Of a stretch of 64,000 bases of DNA, positions 17,003-25,792 are shown in pieces. Position 1 is the first letter of the stretch, and each line of letters opens with the position of its first letter. The position numbers and the translations under genes were made by a program. The stretch is from Bog-366 sp963722555 (GTDB lineage: Bacteria; Acidobacteriota; Terriglobia; UBA7540): the NCBI GenBank assembly GCA_963722555.1, contig CAVRNQ010000007.1, forward strand, positions 620,001 through 684,000, in the 5' to 3' direction. The notes under the pieces are model-generated. The model was not told where the DNA came from. It saw only the letters and a program-made list of their open reading frames with translations, and made no database searches.

Positions 17003-18545
17003 AATGCGCGACGTAGCAGCCGGACTTCTGGCGCGACTGAAGGATCCGAACCGTGCCCAGCCTATATCGCTTTTCGGCATCCAGCCCCTGGATCGCCAGA
17101 TTGATTTGCGGTTTCCCGGTTTCGTCCACCAGGGCGATTCGGACGTCATATTCTCCCGGGGGCAAATCCTTGGGGAGATGGAAGATGCTGATGACAGGAT
17201 AGGTTTCACCGCGCACCCAACGGGTTTCATCAAATCCGCTGTCCACTTCGCTGAATTTCTCGTTCCCGCGCGAATCCGTCAGGTAAACCTTTAGCGGCAG
17301 ACGCTGATAGAGGCGGCCCACATTGCGGTTCACCCAGGTTCCGCGCATCAGGAAAAGGTTGCCGGCGGGCAGGTCCGCCGGCCAACTCACCCGCGTCGGT
17401 ACGAGCCGAAAACCCAGCCCTCCGCTTTCGAGGCCACGCTCAAACGAAGCGCGGTCTTCCCGCATGGCGCGTTTGTAACTCTCCGCGTCCATGTAGAAGT
17501 GTCCCCAGTTGGAGTGCCAATCGAACATGACATCGATATTTTCGTCGAGGGTGCCGTGTATGCCCTGGTCTTTAACGGCCGTGTAGGCCCAGTTCCCCTC
17601 CGCCCACATGGGGTTCTGTTCCCAGTAGGTTTCCATCACCTGTTTGTCGAAGTAGTCGAAGCCGTCGATGAAGGCGTGACGGGCCAGAGCGTAGTGCTTG
17701 GGGATCGCCACGTCCAGCCCCTGCCGGTAAAGATAATCGTCAAGGCTGGTCACTTCTTTCAGGTCCGTATCGAAACAGTAGGAAATGGAAAGCTTCTTCA
17801 CTTTGTAAATATCCGCATACAGGTTCACAAGCTGAGCAAGAATCTTATGCTTGACGTCTTCATTCGCCCAGGGGTAGTGGGACCATAGGGTATGCCACTC
17901 GCCCCACTGCCCGTACCCAAACAATCCCCAAAGCACGACGGGGGCTTGCGGCTTGTCGTAGCGCTCGGCGAGCGCCATGAGGAATTTCCGCGCCTTGGGC
18001 AGATAGATCGTCTGGTAGGTGGGGTCCATGTAGTCGGGCTCTCGCTTGGACACACTTCCTTCACCCTTGTACTCGCGGTAGCGCGCGCCCGCCTTCCACA
18101 GCCATTCGGGACAGACTTCGTTCCCAGGGGCGCCGGCCCAGCCGGGGTCGTCGGTGATCCAAATCCTTAACTCAACCTGTTTGCCGCGCGCCGCCCAATA
18201 GTCAATTACCGTGTCGAGGTCCCTCCAGTAGTACTGGCCCTCCTGGGGCTCAAGGTCGGACCACATCCAGTCAATCAGCACCCAACTGAAGAGGGGCGCG
18301 TCGTCGCCGAAACCCGTGGTGTTGTATTCGAGCGTGAAGCGGCGGCCATCGAAGTACCGCGGCCCGGCCCACAAGCCCCAACCCATGTACGGATTGTTCA
18401 CGGGCCCGTCAATCTCCGTCGGGTTCACCGTCTTGATGTGTTGATTGGAATCAGCAGCACCCGCGCTCAGTGCTCCCGCGAGGCAAAGGAGCAGGCAGAG
18501 GGTAAGGGTGTGTAGCTTCTTATGAGTGCCAACCACTCCCATCAT
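16995..18545 (-). CDS. Secreted DUF4832-type glycosidase-like protein, copy A
   Basis: The 516-aa protein has a signal peptide (LTLCLLLCLAGALSAGAA). The mature start contains NPYMGWGLWAG, which corresponds to the NPxRGxY opening of DUF4874/DUF4832 proteins. A TIM-barrel-like domain follows (VLIDWMWSDLEPQEGQYYW, ITDDPGWAG, YGQWGEWHTLW). The C-terminal 120 residues form a beta-sandwich (LPPGEYDVRIALVDETGKPQ). The family resembles sugar-degrading enzymes but lacks a demonstrated activity. The gene directly downstream of its paralogue (18645-20201) is evidently a tandem duplicate. Confidence 0.75.
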   Translation of the reverse strand: MMGVVGTHKKLHTLTLCLLLCLAGALSAGAADSNQHIKTVNPTEIDGPVNNPYMGWGLWAGPRYFDGRRFTLEYNTTGFGDDAPLFSWVLIDWMWSDLEPQEGQYYWRDLDTVIDYWAARGKQVELRIWITDDPGWAGAPGNEVCPEWLWKAGARYREYKGEGSVSKREPDYMDPTYQTIYLPKARKFLMALAERYDKPQAPVVLWGLFGYGQWGEWHTLWSHYPWANEDVKHKILAQLVNLYADIYKVKKLSISYCFDTDLKEVTSLDDYLYRQGLDVAIPKHYALARHAFIDGFDYFDKQVMETYWEQNPMWAEGNWAYTAVKDQGIHGTLDENIDVMFDWHSNWGHFYMDAESYKRAMREDRASFERGLESGGLGFRLVPTRVSWPADLPAGNLFLMRGTWVNRNVGRLYQRLPLKVYLTDSRGNEKFSEVDSGFDETRWVRGETYPVISIFHLPKDLPPGEYDVRIALVDETGKPQINLAIQGLDAEKRYRLGTVRILQSRQKSGCYVAHCP

Positions 18546-18637
18546 GGGTTTCTCCTCCGTCGCTTCGATCGATCAAGCGAAACTCGAATCACCATGCACT
18601 CGTTCTTCCTTGAGGTTACCGATGGGGAAGAACTCGA

Positions 18638-18652
18638 GCCCGGACTACGGGC
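18638..18652. repeat. Small hairpin spanning the stop codon of DUF4832 copy B
   Basis: GCCCG pairs with CGGGC around the TAG stop, matching 16987-17002. Confidence 0.45.
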
Positions 18653-20201
18653 AGAAGGCCTTGTCGCACGGCGCCTTCCCTTCAGGTGGAGTAATCTGGA
18701 TTTCTCCGACCTTGTATCGTTTCTCGCTGTCTTCTCCCTGAATCGGCAGACGGATGTGAGGTTTCCCTTTTTCATCCACCAGAGCGATCCTCAGGTCGTA
18801 GGTCCCCGGGGCAAGCTCTTTCTTCAAGTGGAAGACACTGAGGAACGAGCGCGGCTCACCCTGCACCCAAGTGGTCTCATCCACGCTATTGTCGTCTTCG
18901 CTGAAAACTTCCTTCCCTTGCGAGTCCGTCAGGTAGATTTTGATGGGTTGCCTGACGTAGAGGCGGCCCACGTTGCGATTCACCCACGTCTGCCGGAGGA
19001 GCAGCAAGTTGCCTGCCGGGACGGATTCCGGCCAGCTTAGAGAAGTGGGCGCCAGGCGGTAACCCAGGCCGCCGCTCATAAGTCCCCGCTCCCAGGAAGC
19101 GCGGTCTTCACGCATGGCCCGGGGATAAGCATCCGAGCCGATGTAGAAATGCTCCCAGTTGGAGTGCCACTCCAGAGCCACATCCAGGTTCTCCGCCACG
19201 GATCCGTGGATCAACTGGTCTTTCATATCGTCGTAACTCCAGTTGCCCTCCGCGACGATGGGATGGTCGCGCCAGTACTTCTCCATCAGGTCGCGGTCCC
19301 AACCGCGCAGGCCGTCAATGAAACCTGTCCAGATCAAGGCGAAACCGTGGTCAAGGGCCACGCCTAACGCCTTCGAGTAAAGGCGATCCTGCAGGGTCTT
19401 GTCCGAATCGCCATCCCAGTCACCGCCGGAGAATTCGAAGAGTTGGATGTACTTGAAGGTGTCCACGTAGGCCATCATGATCTTCGAGAGCAACTGATGC
19501 TTAAGGGAGCGGCTGGGGAATTTGTAGTGTGAATACCAGCAGGCCCAATCCGCCCAGTGCCCGTATCCCATCACCTGGAGGAGTATCACCGGGGTGTCAG
19601 GCTTGTCGTATCTCGCCGCAAAGGCCGCCAGGAATTTCTTGAGCGCGGGAAGGTAGATGTCCTCATAGGACGGATCGGCATAAACGAGTTCCTTTTGCTT
19701 AACGCCACCGTTCCCCGCGTACTCCTTGTACTTCACACCCTTCTTCCAAATCCAATCGGGGAGCACCGGCGAGCCGGGATGTCCATTCCAACCCGCATCA
19801 TCCGTCACCCAGAAACGCACCACGAACTGCTTGTCGCGAGCCGCCCAATAGCCGAGGACGGAGTCAAAGCCCTTCCAGTTGAATTTGCCCTCTTCGGGCT
19901 CGAGAGTTGCCCAGTCCCAATCCACCAGAACCCATTTGAAGAGTGGCGCGTCATCGCCGAAGCCGGTGGTGTCGTCCTGGACGGTGAAATGCTTTTCGTT
20001 GTAGCCGAACTGGACGCGCCCCGCCCAGGTTCCCCATCCCATGTAGGGGTTGGGCAGGGGAGAGTCAATCTCCGTGGGAACCACGGTTTTCATGACCGGA
20101 GGGGCATTCTGGGAGAAAGCAGGAAATACCATTGCGAACCACGTGACAGCGAAACATCCGAGGATTCTTAGGGCATATCGCGAGAATAGGATGTGCAGCA
20201 C
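18645..20201 (-). CDS. Secreted DUF4832-type glycosidase-like protein, copy B
   Basis: A GTG start at 20201 is chosen: GGAGG lies 7 nt upstream, and the resulting 518-aa length matches copy A (516 aa). A signal segment (ALRILGCFAVTWFAMVFPAF) precedes the NPYMGWGTWAG motif. The barrel (LVDWDWATLEPEEGKFNW, VTDDAGWNG, YGHWADWACW) and C-terminal beta-sandwich align along the full length with copy A. More than half of the residues look identical by eye. The two genes are 99 bp apart and likely co-transcribed toward the isomerase-like gene. Confidence 0.75.
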   Translation of the reverse strand: MLHILFSRYALRILGCFAVTWFAMVFPAFSQNAPPVMKTVVPTEIDSPLPNPYMGWGTWAGRVQFGYNEKHFTVQDDTTGFGDDAPLFKWVLVDWDWATLEPEEGKFNWKGFDSVLGYWAARDKQFVVRFWVTDDAGWNGHPGSPVLPDWIWKKGVKYKEYAGNGGVKQKELVYADPSYEDIYLPALKKFLAAFAARYDKPDTPVILLQVMGYGHWADWACWYSHYKFPSRSLKHQLLSKIMMAYVDTFKYIQLFEFSGGDWDGDSDKTLQDRLYSKALGVALDHGFALIWTGFIDGLRGWDRDLMEKYWRDHPIVAEGNWSYDDMKDQLIHGSVAENLDVALEWHSNWEHFYIGSDAYPRAMREDRASWERGLMSGGLGYRLAPTSLSWPESVPAGNLLLLRQTWVNRNVGRLYVRQPIKIYLTDSQGKEVFSEDDNSVDETTWVQGEPRSFLSVFHLKKELAPGTYDLRIALVDEKGKPHIRLPIQGEDSEKRYKVGEIQITPPEGKAPCDKAFCP

Positions 20202-21206
20202 TCGCCACCTCCTGGTCGAATCGGGAATGATAACCTTCCTCCGGATTGGGTCAAGGGAGCAGGTAGCGCAGATGCCGCGAAGCGTCTCCCTGTTCCCGCA
20301 ACTTCTCCGTGCCCTCTGGCCTCTCAAGATTGAACACAGAGGACACCGAGCGACTGGTCGCGGTTGCGGCAATGCCGCAGGGCACCCGCAGCGGTGTTGA
20401 GAAATCCAGGCTAGAACAACAGCTTGAGGGCAAACTGGATTTCCCGAGGGGGCCCCGGCCCCCTGGAAGAATACAGCGATGCGCTCACCAAATCTTACTA
20501 TGACAAGCTGGTGGCCGCCGCCGCAGACTACTGGCTGGAAAACCCGTGCCCGGCTTACACGCCGGAAGAGACGCGGCAGATGTGGGAACCCGCGTGGCGG
20601 GACGGTGCATAAATGAAGAACGGTGATCCTGAAATCACACAGCTAGCACAGCCCCACACGCTGTCCAGTACCGGAGCACTCCCAACATCTCAAATGCTCA
20701 GGTTCGATCCGGGTACGCAGGGGTTTTGGGATAGTAGCCCAACGAGTTTTCGGCTTGGGTTCGATTTGGGTGCAATAAGCCCTCCCTACCCTTCCTCAGC
20801 GTTCCTCACCGGTCACGCACGCAGCAACTACACCGCTCATTGCACCTTCCGCTCCACCACACCGTTTCTCTTGCGCAGTTCTCGGCTTGCCAGCCACTCG
20901 TCGTCTGGGATCGTGGGCATGTAGTCCTCGGTCGCCAGAGCGGTGCCCTCCCCCTCCGTCAAGGGGAGCGGCTCCCCGCTGGCAGGCCCTGTGCCCGCCA
21001 TGTACCTGAAACTGGGGTTTTGGCCGTTTATACTGTTTCGTTGAATCAAGAAGTTACATGCAATCAACGAGCACGCAGGGTCCGAATCCCTCCAAGTCCA
21101 TCTTGGCCAAGGTGGAATCCTCTAATGTTTCGCTAACTTGACCAGTCCCGCGACATCCAGCCTCGACAACGACTTGGCATCAAACGAAGCCAGGCCGGGC
21201 TGCTGG
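20202..21206. other. Gap with gene debris
   Basis: A plus-strand frame ending at 20612 contains a protein-like 45-residue stretch (SYYDKLVAAAADYWLENP, then YTPEETRQMWEPAWRDG) without a plausible start. A minus-strand frame ending at 20837 has DDEWLASRELRKRNGV. Both look like remnants. A tRNA T-arm-like motif is at 21077-21091. No intact gene is seen. Confidence 0.4.
21077..21091 (+). other. tRNA T-arm-like fragment
   Basis: AGGG-TCCGAAT-CCCT folds as a 4-bp stem with a 7-nt loop close to the tRNA T-loop consensus. It is followed by an acceptor-like AAGTCCA. No D-arm, anticodon arm or matching 5' acceptor strand is visible upstream, so it is at most a fragment, as left by an integration event. 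Confidence 0.25.
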
Positions 21207-21578
21207 TCACTTGCTCGCGGAGCGTTTGGCGACGAGGTCTGTGCCCCAATTCCCGTCCTTGGTATCCACGCGAAGCTGCATCTCGTCACCGGAGACTTTC
21301 CCCTTAAAGACCAGCGTAATGGGGTTGCCTTGCCACTCAGAATCGACCGAAAAGGAAATGTCGGTCCCTTCCAGCTTGCCTTCGTTGATGGGACGGTCCT
21401 TGCCATCGTTGCCTTGCATTGTGCCGGTCACCTTGCCGCCGTCAGATTTCAGGTTGAAAACCCAAGCCGGACCGTTCTCCGAGTGGGCAGCCCACTTCCC
21501 GGTGACATCCGCCGCCCAGAGTTGCGAAGTCAGGCACCCGAACAACGTGAGACAGAATATGAAACGTGAAATGCGCAT
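21207..21578 (-). CDS. Small secreted beta-strand-rich protein
   Basis: The 123-aa protein has a signal peptide (FIFCLTLFGCLTSQLWAA) and then a repetitive beta pattern: ADVTGKWAAH, SDGGKVTGTMQGNDG, INEGKLEGTDISFSV, VFKGKVSGDEMQLRV. This matches a common acidobacterial exported family predicted to form a small lipocalin-like barrel. No enzymatic residues are evident. It is a single gene on the minus strand. Confidence 0.7.
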   Translation of the reverse strand: MRISRFIFCLTLFGCLTSQLWAADVTGKWAAHSENGPAWVFNLKSDGGKVTGTMQGNDGKDRPINEGKLEGTDISFSVDSEWQGNPITLVFKGKVSGDEMQLRVDTKDGNWGTDLVAKRSASK

Positions 21579-21590
21579 TACATCCTCCCT

Positions 21591-21773
21591 TCAAATTCGA
21601 CCCGTGACTTGTACCTTGAAAAATAGGATTGGCTTGCCACCTTCGGTGGTCAGAAGGTCGGGAGATTTCTGTAGAGACTTTTCCAACTTCTTCTCGCCGT
21701 CGGGTACGCCGAATTCAAACGGTTCCAACTTCTGCCATGCTGTATTCGGCGAATGCCTTAACAGAATCTTCAA
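21591..21773 (-). pseudogene. Truncated gene fragment, 60 aa
   Basis: The frame encodes WQKLEPFEFGVPDGEKKLEK, then SLQKSPDLLTTEGGKPILFF, reminiscent of the N-terminus of larger proteins with an EKxLExxLxxxPDLL motif (seen in some nuclease-domain proteins). The frame stops abruptly after 60 residues. I read it as a truncated 5' fragment; a genuine small protein cannot be excluded. Confidence 0.3.
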
Positions 21774-21964
21774 TTCTGCCTCCTTACATCTGCGTACCCG
21801 ATGATAACGCTTTCGGGAGGGCCTAGCTCGACCAATAGATAGATCTGATCTCCCGTCTCAAAAGATCACATGAGGGCAACCGATGGGGATGGCTGTTGAC
21901 ATGGCCCGTTGGCGGCCCGTGTTCCCCAAGCCGCCATGGAGGTTGACAACACACTTTTGGCCCA

Positions 21965-22600
21965 CTACGGAGAGGGGAGGGATCTCGAGCTGCCCGCCGA
22001 CCATCTACACGAGACCGCTTGGCGCTCGGCTTCTCGCTCCTCCTCAAGATCCCTGTGCTGAAGGTCATACTCCGCGAAGATCGCCTCGATTGCGGCCGTT
22101 CGACTGTCAGTTTCGTTCAGCATCTTTGCCTTCTCGATGCAGCGCTCGATGACATCCGCCAACGACTGGGGCACCCAGAACTCAACGTGGACCATGTTCT
22201 CCAGGTGCAGGCCCGGAACGGTTCTCTCGACAGTCTTGCGAAACTCCCGCTCGGTCTGCGTCTGGGCGGCTTCGACGAGTGCAGCCTGCTTCGACTTCGG
22301 GACGCGGCTGAGGATGTCCGCGTTCTGCATCGTCATCCGGTCAAGCTCGGCGTCCCGAATCGGGACAGGGTCTCTAGCCGCCCGCATGGCCACGTAGGCT
22401 CGCGAGCGCAACCAACCGACCGCATCAGAAATCCAGTCGTCAAACCTCTCGAAACCGAGTTCCTGATAAAGCCGCTCACTCCGGCACCGCTGGCAAAGCC
22501 TGCCGACGCGGAGCCACACTTGGTCCATCTCGCGGACCAGTTGCCGAACCTCACTATCTAACTCGATGGCTTGACGCTTTCTAGCTGTGCCTGTGTTCAT
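21965..22600 (-). CDS. Helical hypothetical protein, mobile-element type
   Basis: The 211-aa, highly charged and helical protein contains LYQELGFERFDDWISDAVGW, then LRSRAYVAMRAA. This resembles a segment seen in uncharacterised phage and plasmid proteins. A coiled-coil-like tail (YDLQHRDLEEEREAERQAV) is followed by a low-complexity end that may reflect damage. It sits beside an IS1-type remnant and the integrated element, so it is probably accessory. No function is assigned. Confidence 0.5.
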   Translation of the reverse strand: MNTGTARKRQAIELDSEVRQLVREMDQVWLRVGRLCQRCRSERLYQELGFERFDDWISDAVGWLRSRAYVAMRAARDPVPIRDAELDRMTMQNADILSRVPKSKQAALVEAAQTQTEREFRKTVERTVPGLHLENMVHVEFWVPQSLADVIERCIEKAKMLNETDSRTAAIEAIFAEYDLQHRDLEEEREAERQAVSCRWSAGSSRSLPSP

Positions 22601-22623
22601 GTTACGGAGTACTCCTGAGAAAT

Positions 22624-22785
22624 GGATTTCCCCAAGAACTCTCGCATCTTAAAGCCACCATTGACCTCTACATGGCGTGGTACAATTTCGCCCGCGTTCA
22701 TCGAACCCTCATAGATACCCCCGCGATGGAGGCGGCGATAACGGATCACATTTGGACAGTTCAAGAGATGCTGGTTGCTCTATAA
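22624..22785 (+). pseudogene. IS1-type transposase C-terminal remnant
   Basis: Reading in frame to the stop at 22785 gives LKATIDLYMAWYNFARVHRT, then LIDTPAMEAAITDHIWTVQE. These match the conserved C-terminus of IS1-family transposases (AWYNFxRxHxTLxxTPAM...ITDHxW). The upstream catalytic domain is missing. It marks an old insertion at the left flank of the integrated element. Confidence 0.75.
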
Positions 22786-22812
22786 AAGGGAAAGCCTTAT
22801 TGGAGGTTGCCA

Positions 22813-23253
22813 GTGATAACTCTGCATGTGCTCCAGTGCAAGTATTGCCGGCGCGACACACTTCTCCAGCCATCCTTCCTAGAAGGAATATCTCCACATC
22901 AAGCGGAGTCACCCAAGGGAAGAGGAACTCTAGATTTTGTATGTCCACACTGCGGCAATGGATACCGATATGAGATATCCCAGCTCCCGCCGCAAGGCTT
23001 TTCCTACAACCCATATGAACCCCCCGGCGATCTATCCCTATTTCATGTATCGCTAAGATGCGAAAGGGCAAACTGCGCAACTCACGCCAGAGTGCATACG
23101 CTAGCGGCCACCGGAAGCTCCAGTACCAGACCCGCGTTAGCTTTGTCCGAATGGAAGCTCCATGACGCAAGGTGTTACGACGGTCACCCAGTAAGAGAGC
23201 CACCAGAAGCCTTGCCCAACGAACCAACCCCACTCGATCAAGAGAATCCGTAA
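22813..23253 (+). CDS. Zinc-ribbon protein, 146 aa
   Basis: The GTG start at 22813 has GGAGG 6 nt upstream. Two CxxC pairs (CKYCRRD at about residue 9 and CPHCGNG at about 44) form a zinc ribbon, and further cysteines (CERANC) may form a second site. The C-terminal 40 residues are Pro/Glu-rich. It is convergent with the replication gene, with only 2 bp between stop codons, so it belongs to the compact integrated element. Function unknown; nucleic-acid binding is plausible. Confidence 0.55.
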   Translation: MITLHVLQCKYCRRDTLLQPSFLEGISPHQAESPKGRGTLDFVCPHCGNGYRYEISQLPPQGFSYNPYEPPGDLSLFHVSLRCERANCATHARVHTLAATGSSSTRPALALSEWKLHDARCYDGHPVREPPEALPNEPTPLDQENP

Positions 23254-23255
23254 AT

Positions 23256-24248
23256 TCACCCAACGCAGACATTGAATTCACCCAGTGCCCCCTCCCTTGA
23301 CGGATCATTCGCACAAGGCCACCGCCTGCTTAACCTTGGTATCCAGTTCCTCATGGACATCACCCTGAGCCGTGTGATCCCATCCACCCGCAAAAACTCC
23401 CGGATCTTCTTTCTCAGCCTGTGGGCCTGGTATTTGTCGATCAGACCGGCGCGCAGGTTAGCCTCAATATCGTCGAAGGAGCGCTGCGGGCCGATAGCCT
23501 GAAGCCCAGCCGCTGCGAGAAAGTGCACGTATGACTTCACCGTTGTTCCTCTAACTGGCTGCGGAACCGAGGAAACTCTCTCCAGCCCGAAATATATCGC
23601 CTGCCATCTTCCGACCGCTTTTTCATAGAATGTGGGGTCGCTCAGACTTGCAGCCCTGATTTCCCGCTCACCGAAGGCCAGGCCAAGCCGCCGCTTGAAC
23701 TGCACCTCGTACCGGAGCAAGTGGGGTTGGCCCCGGAATCTTGAAGCCTCTCCGAGATTGGCCCGGCCATTCAAACCTGCCCGTCTGTGGCGCATCTCTG
23801 CGACCTTATCGTAGAAAATGATCGAACGCTGGCCATTGGCGAAGGTCAAGGTTTCATTCGCGTATTCAATTCGCTTCATTCGAGCCGGTGCCAAGAAGCA
23901 TCGAAAGTACTCTGATGGTGGTCTTTCCATCGTAAACGTTTGCGCGATATCCACTCTGAAGACCCTGGCCTCGGCCATCGGCTGGTTTAGCATGTCACTT
24001 AGGTGTTCGATGGCACGAGAAGTCTCTTCCCGAGAAAGTGTGTCGATATTGCTGCCGAGATGGAACTTCGCCAGGCTACCTTTAACCAACATGCGGTCGG
24101 GCCAAACCGATGCCCTGAGGGTTTGGAGTTTGCCGAAATTGACCAGTTCGCCTGTGTTCCGGTCAATGATCTCCCTGGTTTCAGTCAGCTTTGACATGCT
24201 TCTCTCTGAATTCGTCGTATTGAGGCGGAGTGTGATCGTGTCGTACAT
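23256..24248 (-). CDS. Phage/plasmid replication protein, gene II/X type
   Basis: The 330-aa protein shows the pattern of filamentous-phage and plasmid Rep proteins of the gene II/X (CRI) family: an N-terminal DTITLRL strand, KGSLAKFHLGSNIDTLS, a VFRVDIAQTF strand, and RSIIFYDKVAEM. HLLRYEVQFKRRL follows. Such proteins start rolling-circle replication by nicking an origin. The ATG lies inside the 8-bp target duplication of a MITE, so the native leader has been displaced by that insertion. It lies upstream of the zinc-ribbon gene's 3' end and near xis and int, implying an element that replicates as well as integrates. Confidence 0.7.
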   Translation of the reverse strand: MYDTITLRLNTTNSERSMSKLTETREIIDRNTGELVNFGKLQTLRASVWPDRMLVKGSLAKFHLGSNIDTLSREETSRAIEHLSDMLNQPMAEARVFRVDIAQTFTMERPPSEYFRCFLAPARMKRIEYANETLTFANGQRSIIFYDKVAEMRHRRAGLNGRANLGEASRFRGQPHLLRYEVQFKRRLGLAFGEREIRAASLSDPTFYEKAVGRWQAIYFGLERVSSVPQPVRGTTVKSYVHFLAAAGLQAIGPQRSFDDIEANLRAGLIDKYQAHRLRKKIREFLRVDGITRLRVMSMRNWIPRLSRRWPCANDPSREGALGEFNVCVG

Positions 24249-24250
24249 TC

Positions 24251-24542
24251 CAGGACTTTCCCCATTTTTTTCGCTCCTCGGTTTGATCAGTCCGGATTTG
24301 CAGCCCCGTTCGAGTGCGGCACTCGCTTCAAAAAAGTGGTAGTGTTGCCGAAAGCCAAGAAAATCGCGGGTCTATATACGCCTCAGCCAACCTTGCCTCT
24401 TTAGAGAGCTGCTTGCAGGGCTGTATTTACGCACTTTTATAAGGTATTTTGGCAATTTGAAGCTGTCCACTTGCCAAAACAGCTAAGTTCTTAAATTAGT
24501 GGAGTTAGAACGAAACAGGTAAAAATTTTGAGGAATGTCCTG
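24251..24542 (-). mobile_element. MITE-like element, copy 1 (292 bp)
   Basis: The ends are CAGGAC...GTCCTG with terminal inverted repeats CAGGAC(T/A)TTCC(C/T)CA matching at 12 of 14 positions. The element is flanked on both sides by the direct repeat GTACATTC (24243-24250 and 24543-24550). Base-by-base comparison shows it is identical to 32585-32876 in reverse orientation. It carries an internal perfect hairpin (CGAGTGC/GCACTCG) and a TTTTGGCAA/TTGCCAAAA inverted repeat, but no transposase. The rep-proximal end contains GAGGAG, 8 nt, ATG. ISAs1-like ends (CAGGG, 8-10-bp duplications, from memory) are the nearest IS type. Confidence 0.9.
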
Positions 24543-24569
24543 GTACATTCCAGTTGACAGAAACTGCTA

Positions 24570-24583
24570 CCAAGTACACTTGG
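24570..24583. promoter_or_regulatory. Palindromic operator-like site CCAAGTACACTTGG
   Basis: Six-bp arms flank a 2-bp centre. It lies between xis and the former rep leader (now displaced by the MITE). It is a candidate operator for the small HTH protein encoded next door. Confidence 0.4.
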
Positions 24584-24651
24584 TTATAAGGCGTGCGCTG
24601 CTTTAACCTCCAGCGCCTGCTGCGGTTCCGCGTGTTGCCGTTCAGCGCTTG

Positions 24652-24840
24652 TCACGCACCCTGGGTGTGCTGTGGAGAATCGAGCAAGCGGTTAAGTTCA
24701 CTCGCCGGAATCAGCACTCGGCAACCGAAATTGATGACCCGAACCTTCCCCCTACTGATCTGGCGATTCACGCTATCTAGTGATACCCCCAAGCGTTGCG
24801 CGTATTCTCGTTTCGAGAGGGCTAGCTTTTGTTCACTCAT
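24652..24840 (-). CDS. AlpA/excisionase-like HTH protein
   Basis: The start at 24840 (MSEQKLALSKREYAQRLG) has GGAGG 5 nt upstream. The 62-aa protein is a single winged MerR/excisionase-type domain: REYAQRLGVSLDSVNRQISR, a turn, and wing GKVRVINFGCRVLIPASELN. Such proteins direct integrase toward excision or regulate integrative elements. It lies between rep and the integrase operon, divergent from the latter, as expected for a control protein. Confidence 0.7.
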   Translation of the reverse strand: MSEQKLALSKREYAQRLGVSLDSVNRQISRGKVRVINFGCRVLIPASELNRLLDSPQHTQGA

Positions 24841-24918
24841 AGAACCTCCAATCCCTATAGCGCTGGGCATTAGCCCGGAAAATGACGCCCTGAAGGGCCT
24901 CACGACTTCAGGATAGGC

Positions 24919-24946
24919 TTGACAGAGCAAGAAATAGCGTTAGAAT
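24919..24946 (+). promoter_or_regulatory. Sigma-70-type promoter of the integrase operon
   Basis: TTGACA (24919-24924), a 16-bp spacer and TAGAAT (24941-24946) form a near-consensus promoter. The start would lie close to the ATG at 24960, so the first message may have almost no leader. Confidence 0.6.
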
Positions 24947-24959
24947 GTTCTTTACAGTT

Positions 24960-25778
24960 ATGACTAGCAAACGGAAGTTACGGCAATCCTTGTCCGACAT
25001 CTTGAATGGTCGGGCCTTGGCAGCTTGGCTCAATGGTAAGGATGTTCAGGGTCTTACCGCCATGACGGCCCGAATGATTGCATCGTATCTCGCCAAGGAA
25101 TGCTCCTCCACCGGACGCGAGCAAGCGGCCGCATGGCTTAATGCTGTGTCCCCCACCGCCGATCTTGAGTGTTTCCCGCATACCCAGGATGCTGATTATC
25201 AGGACCCGATCAAATGGACATCCCAGATCATTGGAATGTATGTGGCCTACGAACAGGCCGCCATCGAATACGGGGTTCTGCCCGGAGATCTCATCCGCAC
25301 GGCATTTTCACTGGGATTCATGGGCCAGATGCTTCCAGAGGAGGCAAGCAAGGGCTCGCCCGTAAGCCCGGAAGAGCTTCAGGAACGCTATCGGAAAGGC
25401 TCTTACTCCCCGGTCAGGCTGCGGGCTGAATTCCGGCCTTGGGGCCGAGGCATTGAGTTCAGGCTGGTGCCCGAGGACGAACACAGTACGATGCTTTACC
25501 ACTTCATACAGTTAATCAACTCTGGCAATGTATCGCGTCTCCGCTTCTGCCAAAACTGCCATAAATTCTGGTACTGCGTCGGACGCTCAGACCAGCGAGC
25601 ATGTTCGGTTAATTGCAAGGTCAGCCTCTGGCAAAAGACTCCCGCTGGCCGCGCTAAGAGGACCGCATATATGCGGAAACATCGCGCCACACTCCGCAAG
25701 CTGGATTCGAAGTACACGAAGAATGATCTAACGGGCGAGAGGCGCAAGGAAAGCAGACGCGCTCGCAAACTAGGATAA
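24960..25778 (+). CDS. Zinc-finger protein upstream of the integrase
   Basis: The 272-aa product starts MTSKRKLRQ. This start is preferred over 24945 because the latter overlaps the -10 element. The C-terminus has a CGNR-like zinc finger: CQNCHKFWYCV, then ACSVNCKVSLW, followed by a basic helical tail (GRAKRTAYMRKHRATLRK). CGNR-type fingers bind nucleic acid and occur in transcription regulators. The N-terminal domain is unrecognised. It is 14 bp upstream of the integrase start and surely co-transcribed, so it may control or assist recombination. Confidence 0.6.
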   Translation: MTSKRKLRQSLSDILNGRALAAWLNGKDVQGLTAMTARMIASYLAKECSSTGREQAAAWLNAVSPTADLECFPHTQDADYQDPIKWTSQIIGMYVAYEQAAIEYGVLPGDLIRTAFSLGFMGQMLPEEASKGSPVSPEELQERYRKGSYSPVRLRAEFRPWGRGIEFRLVPEDEHSTMLYHFIQLINSGNVSRLRFCQNCHKFWYCVGRSDQRACSVNCKVSLWQKTPAGRAKRTAYMRKHRATLRKLDSKYTKNDLTGERRKESRRARKLG

Positions 25779-25792
25779 AAGGGGGTAAGGCT

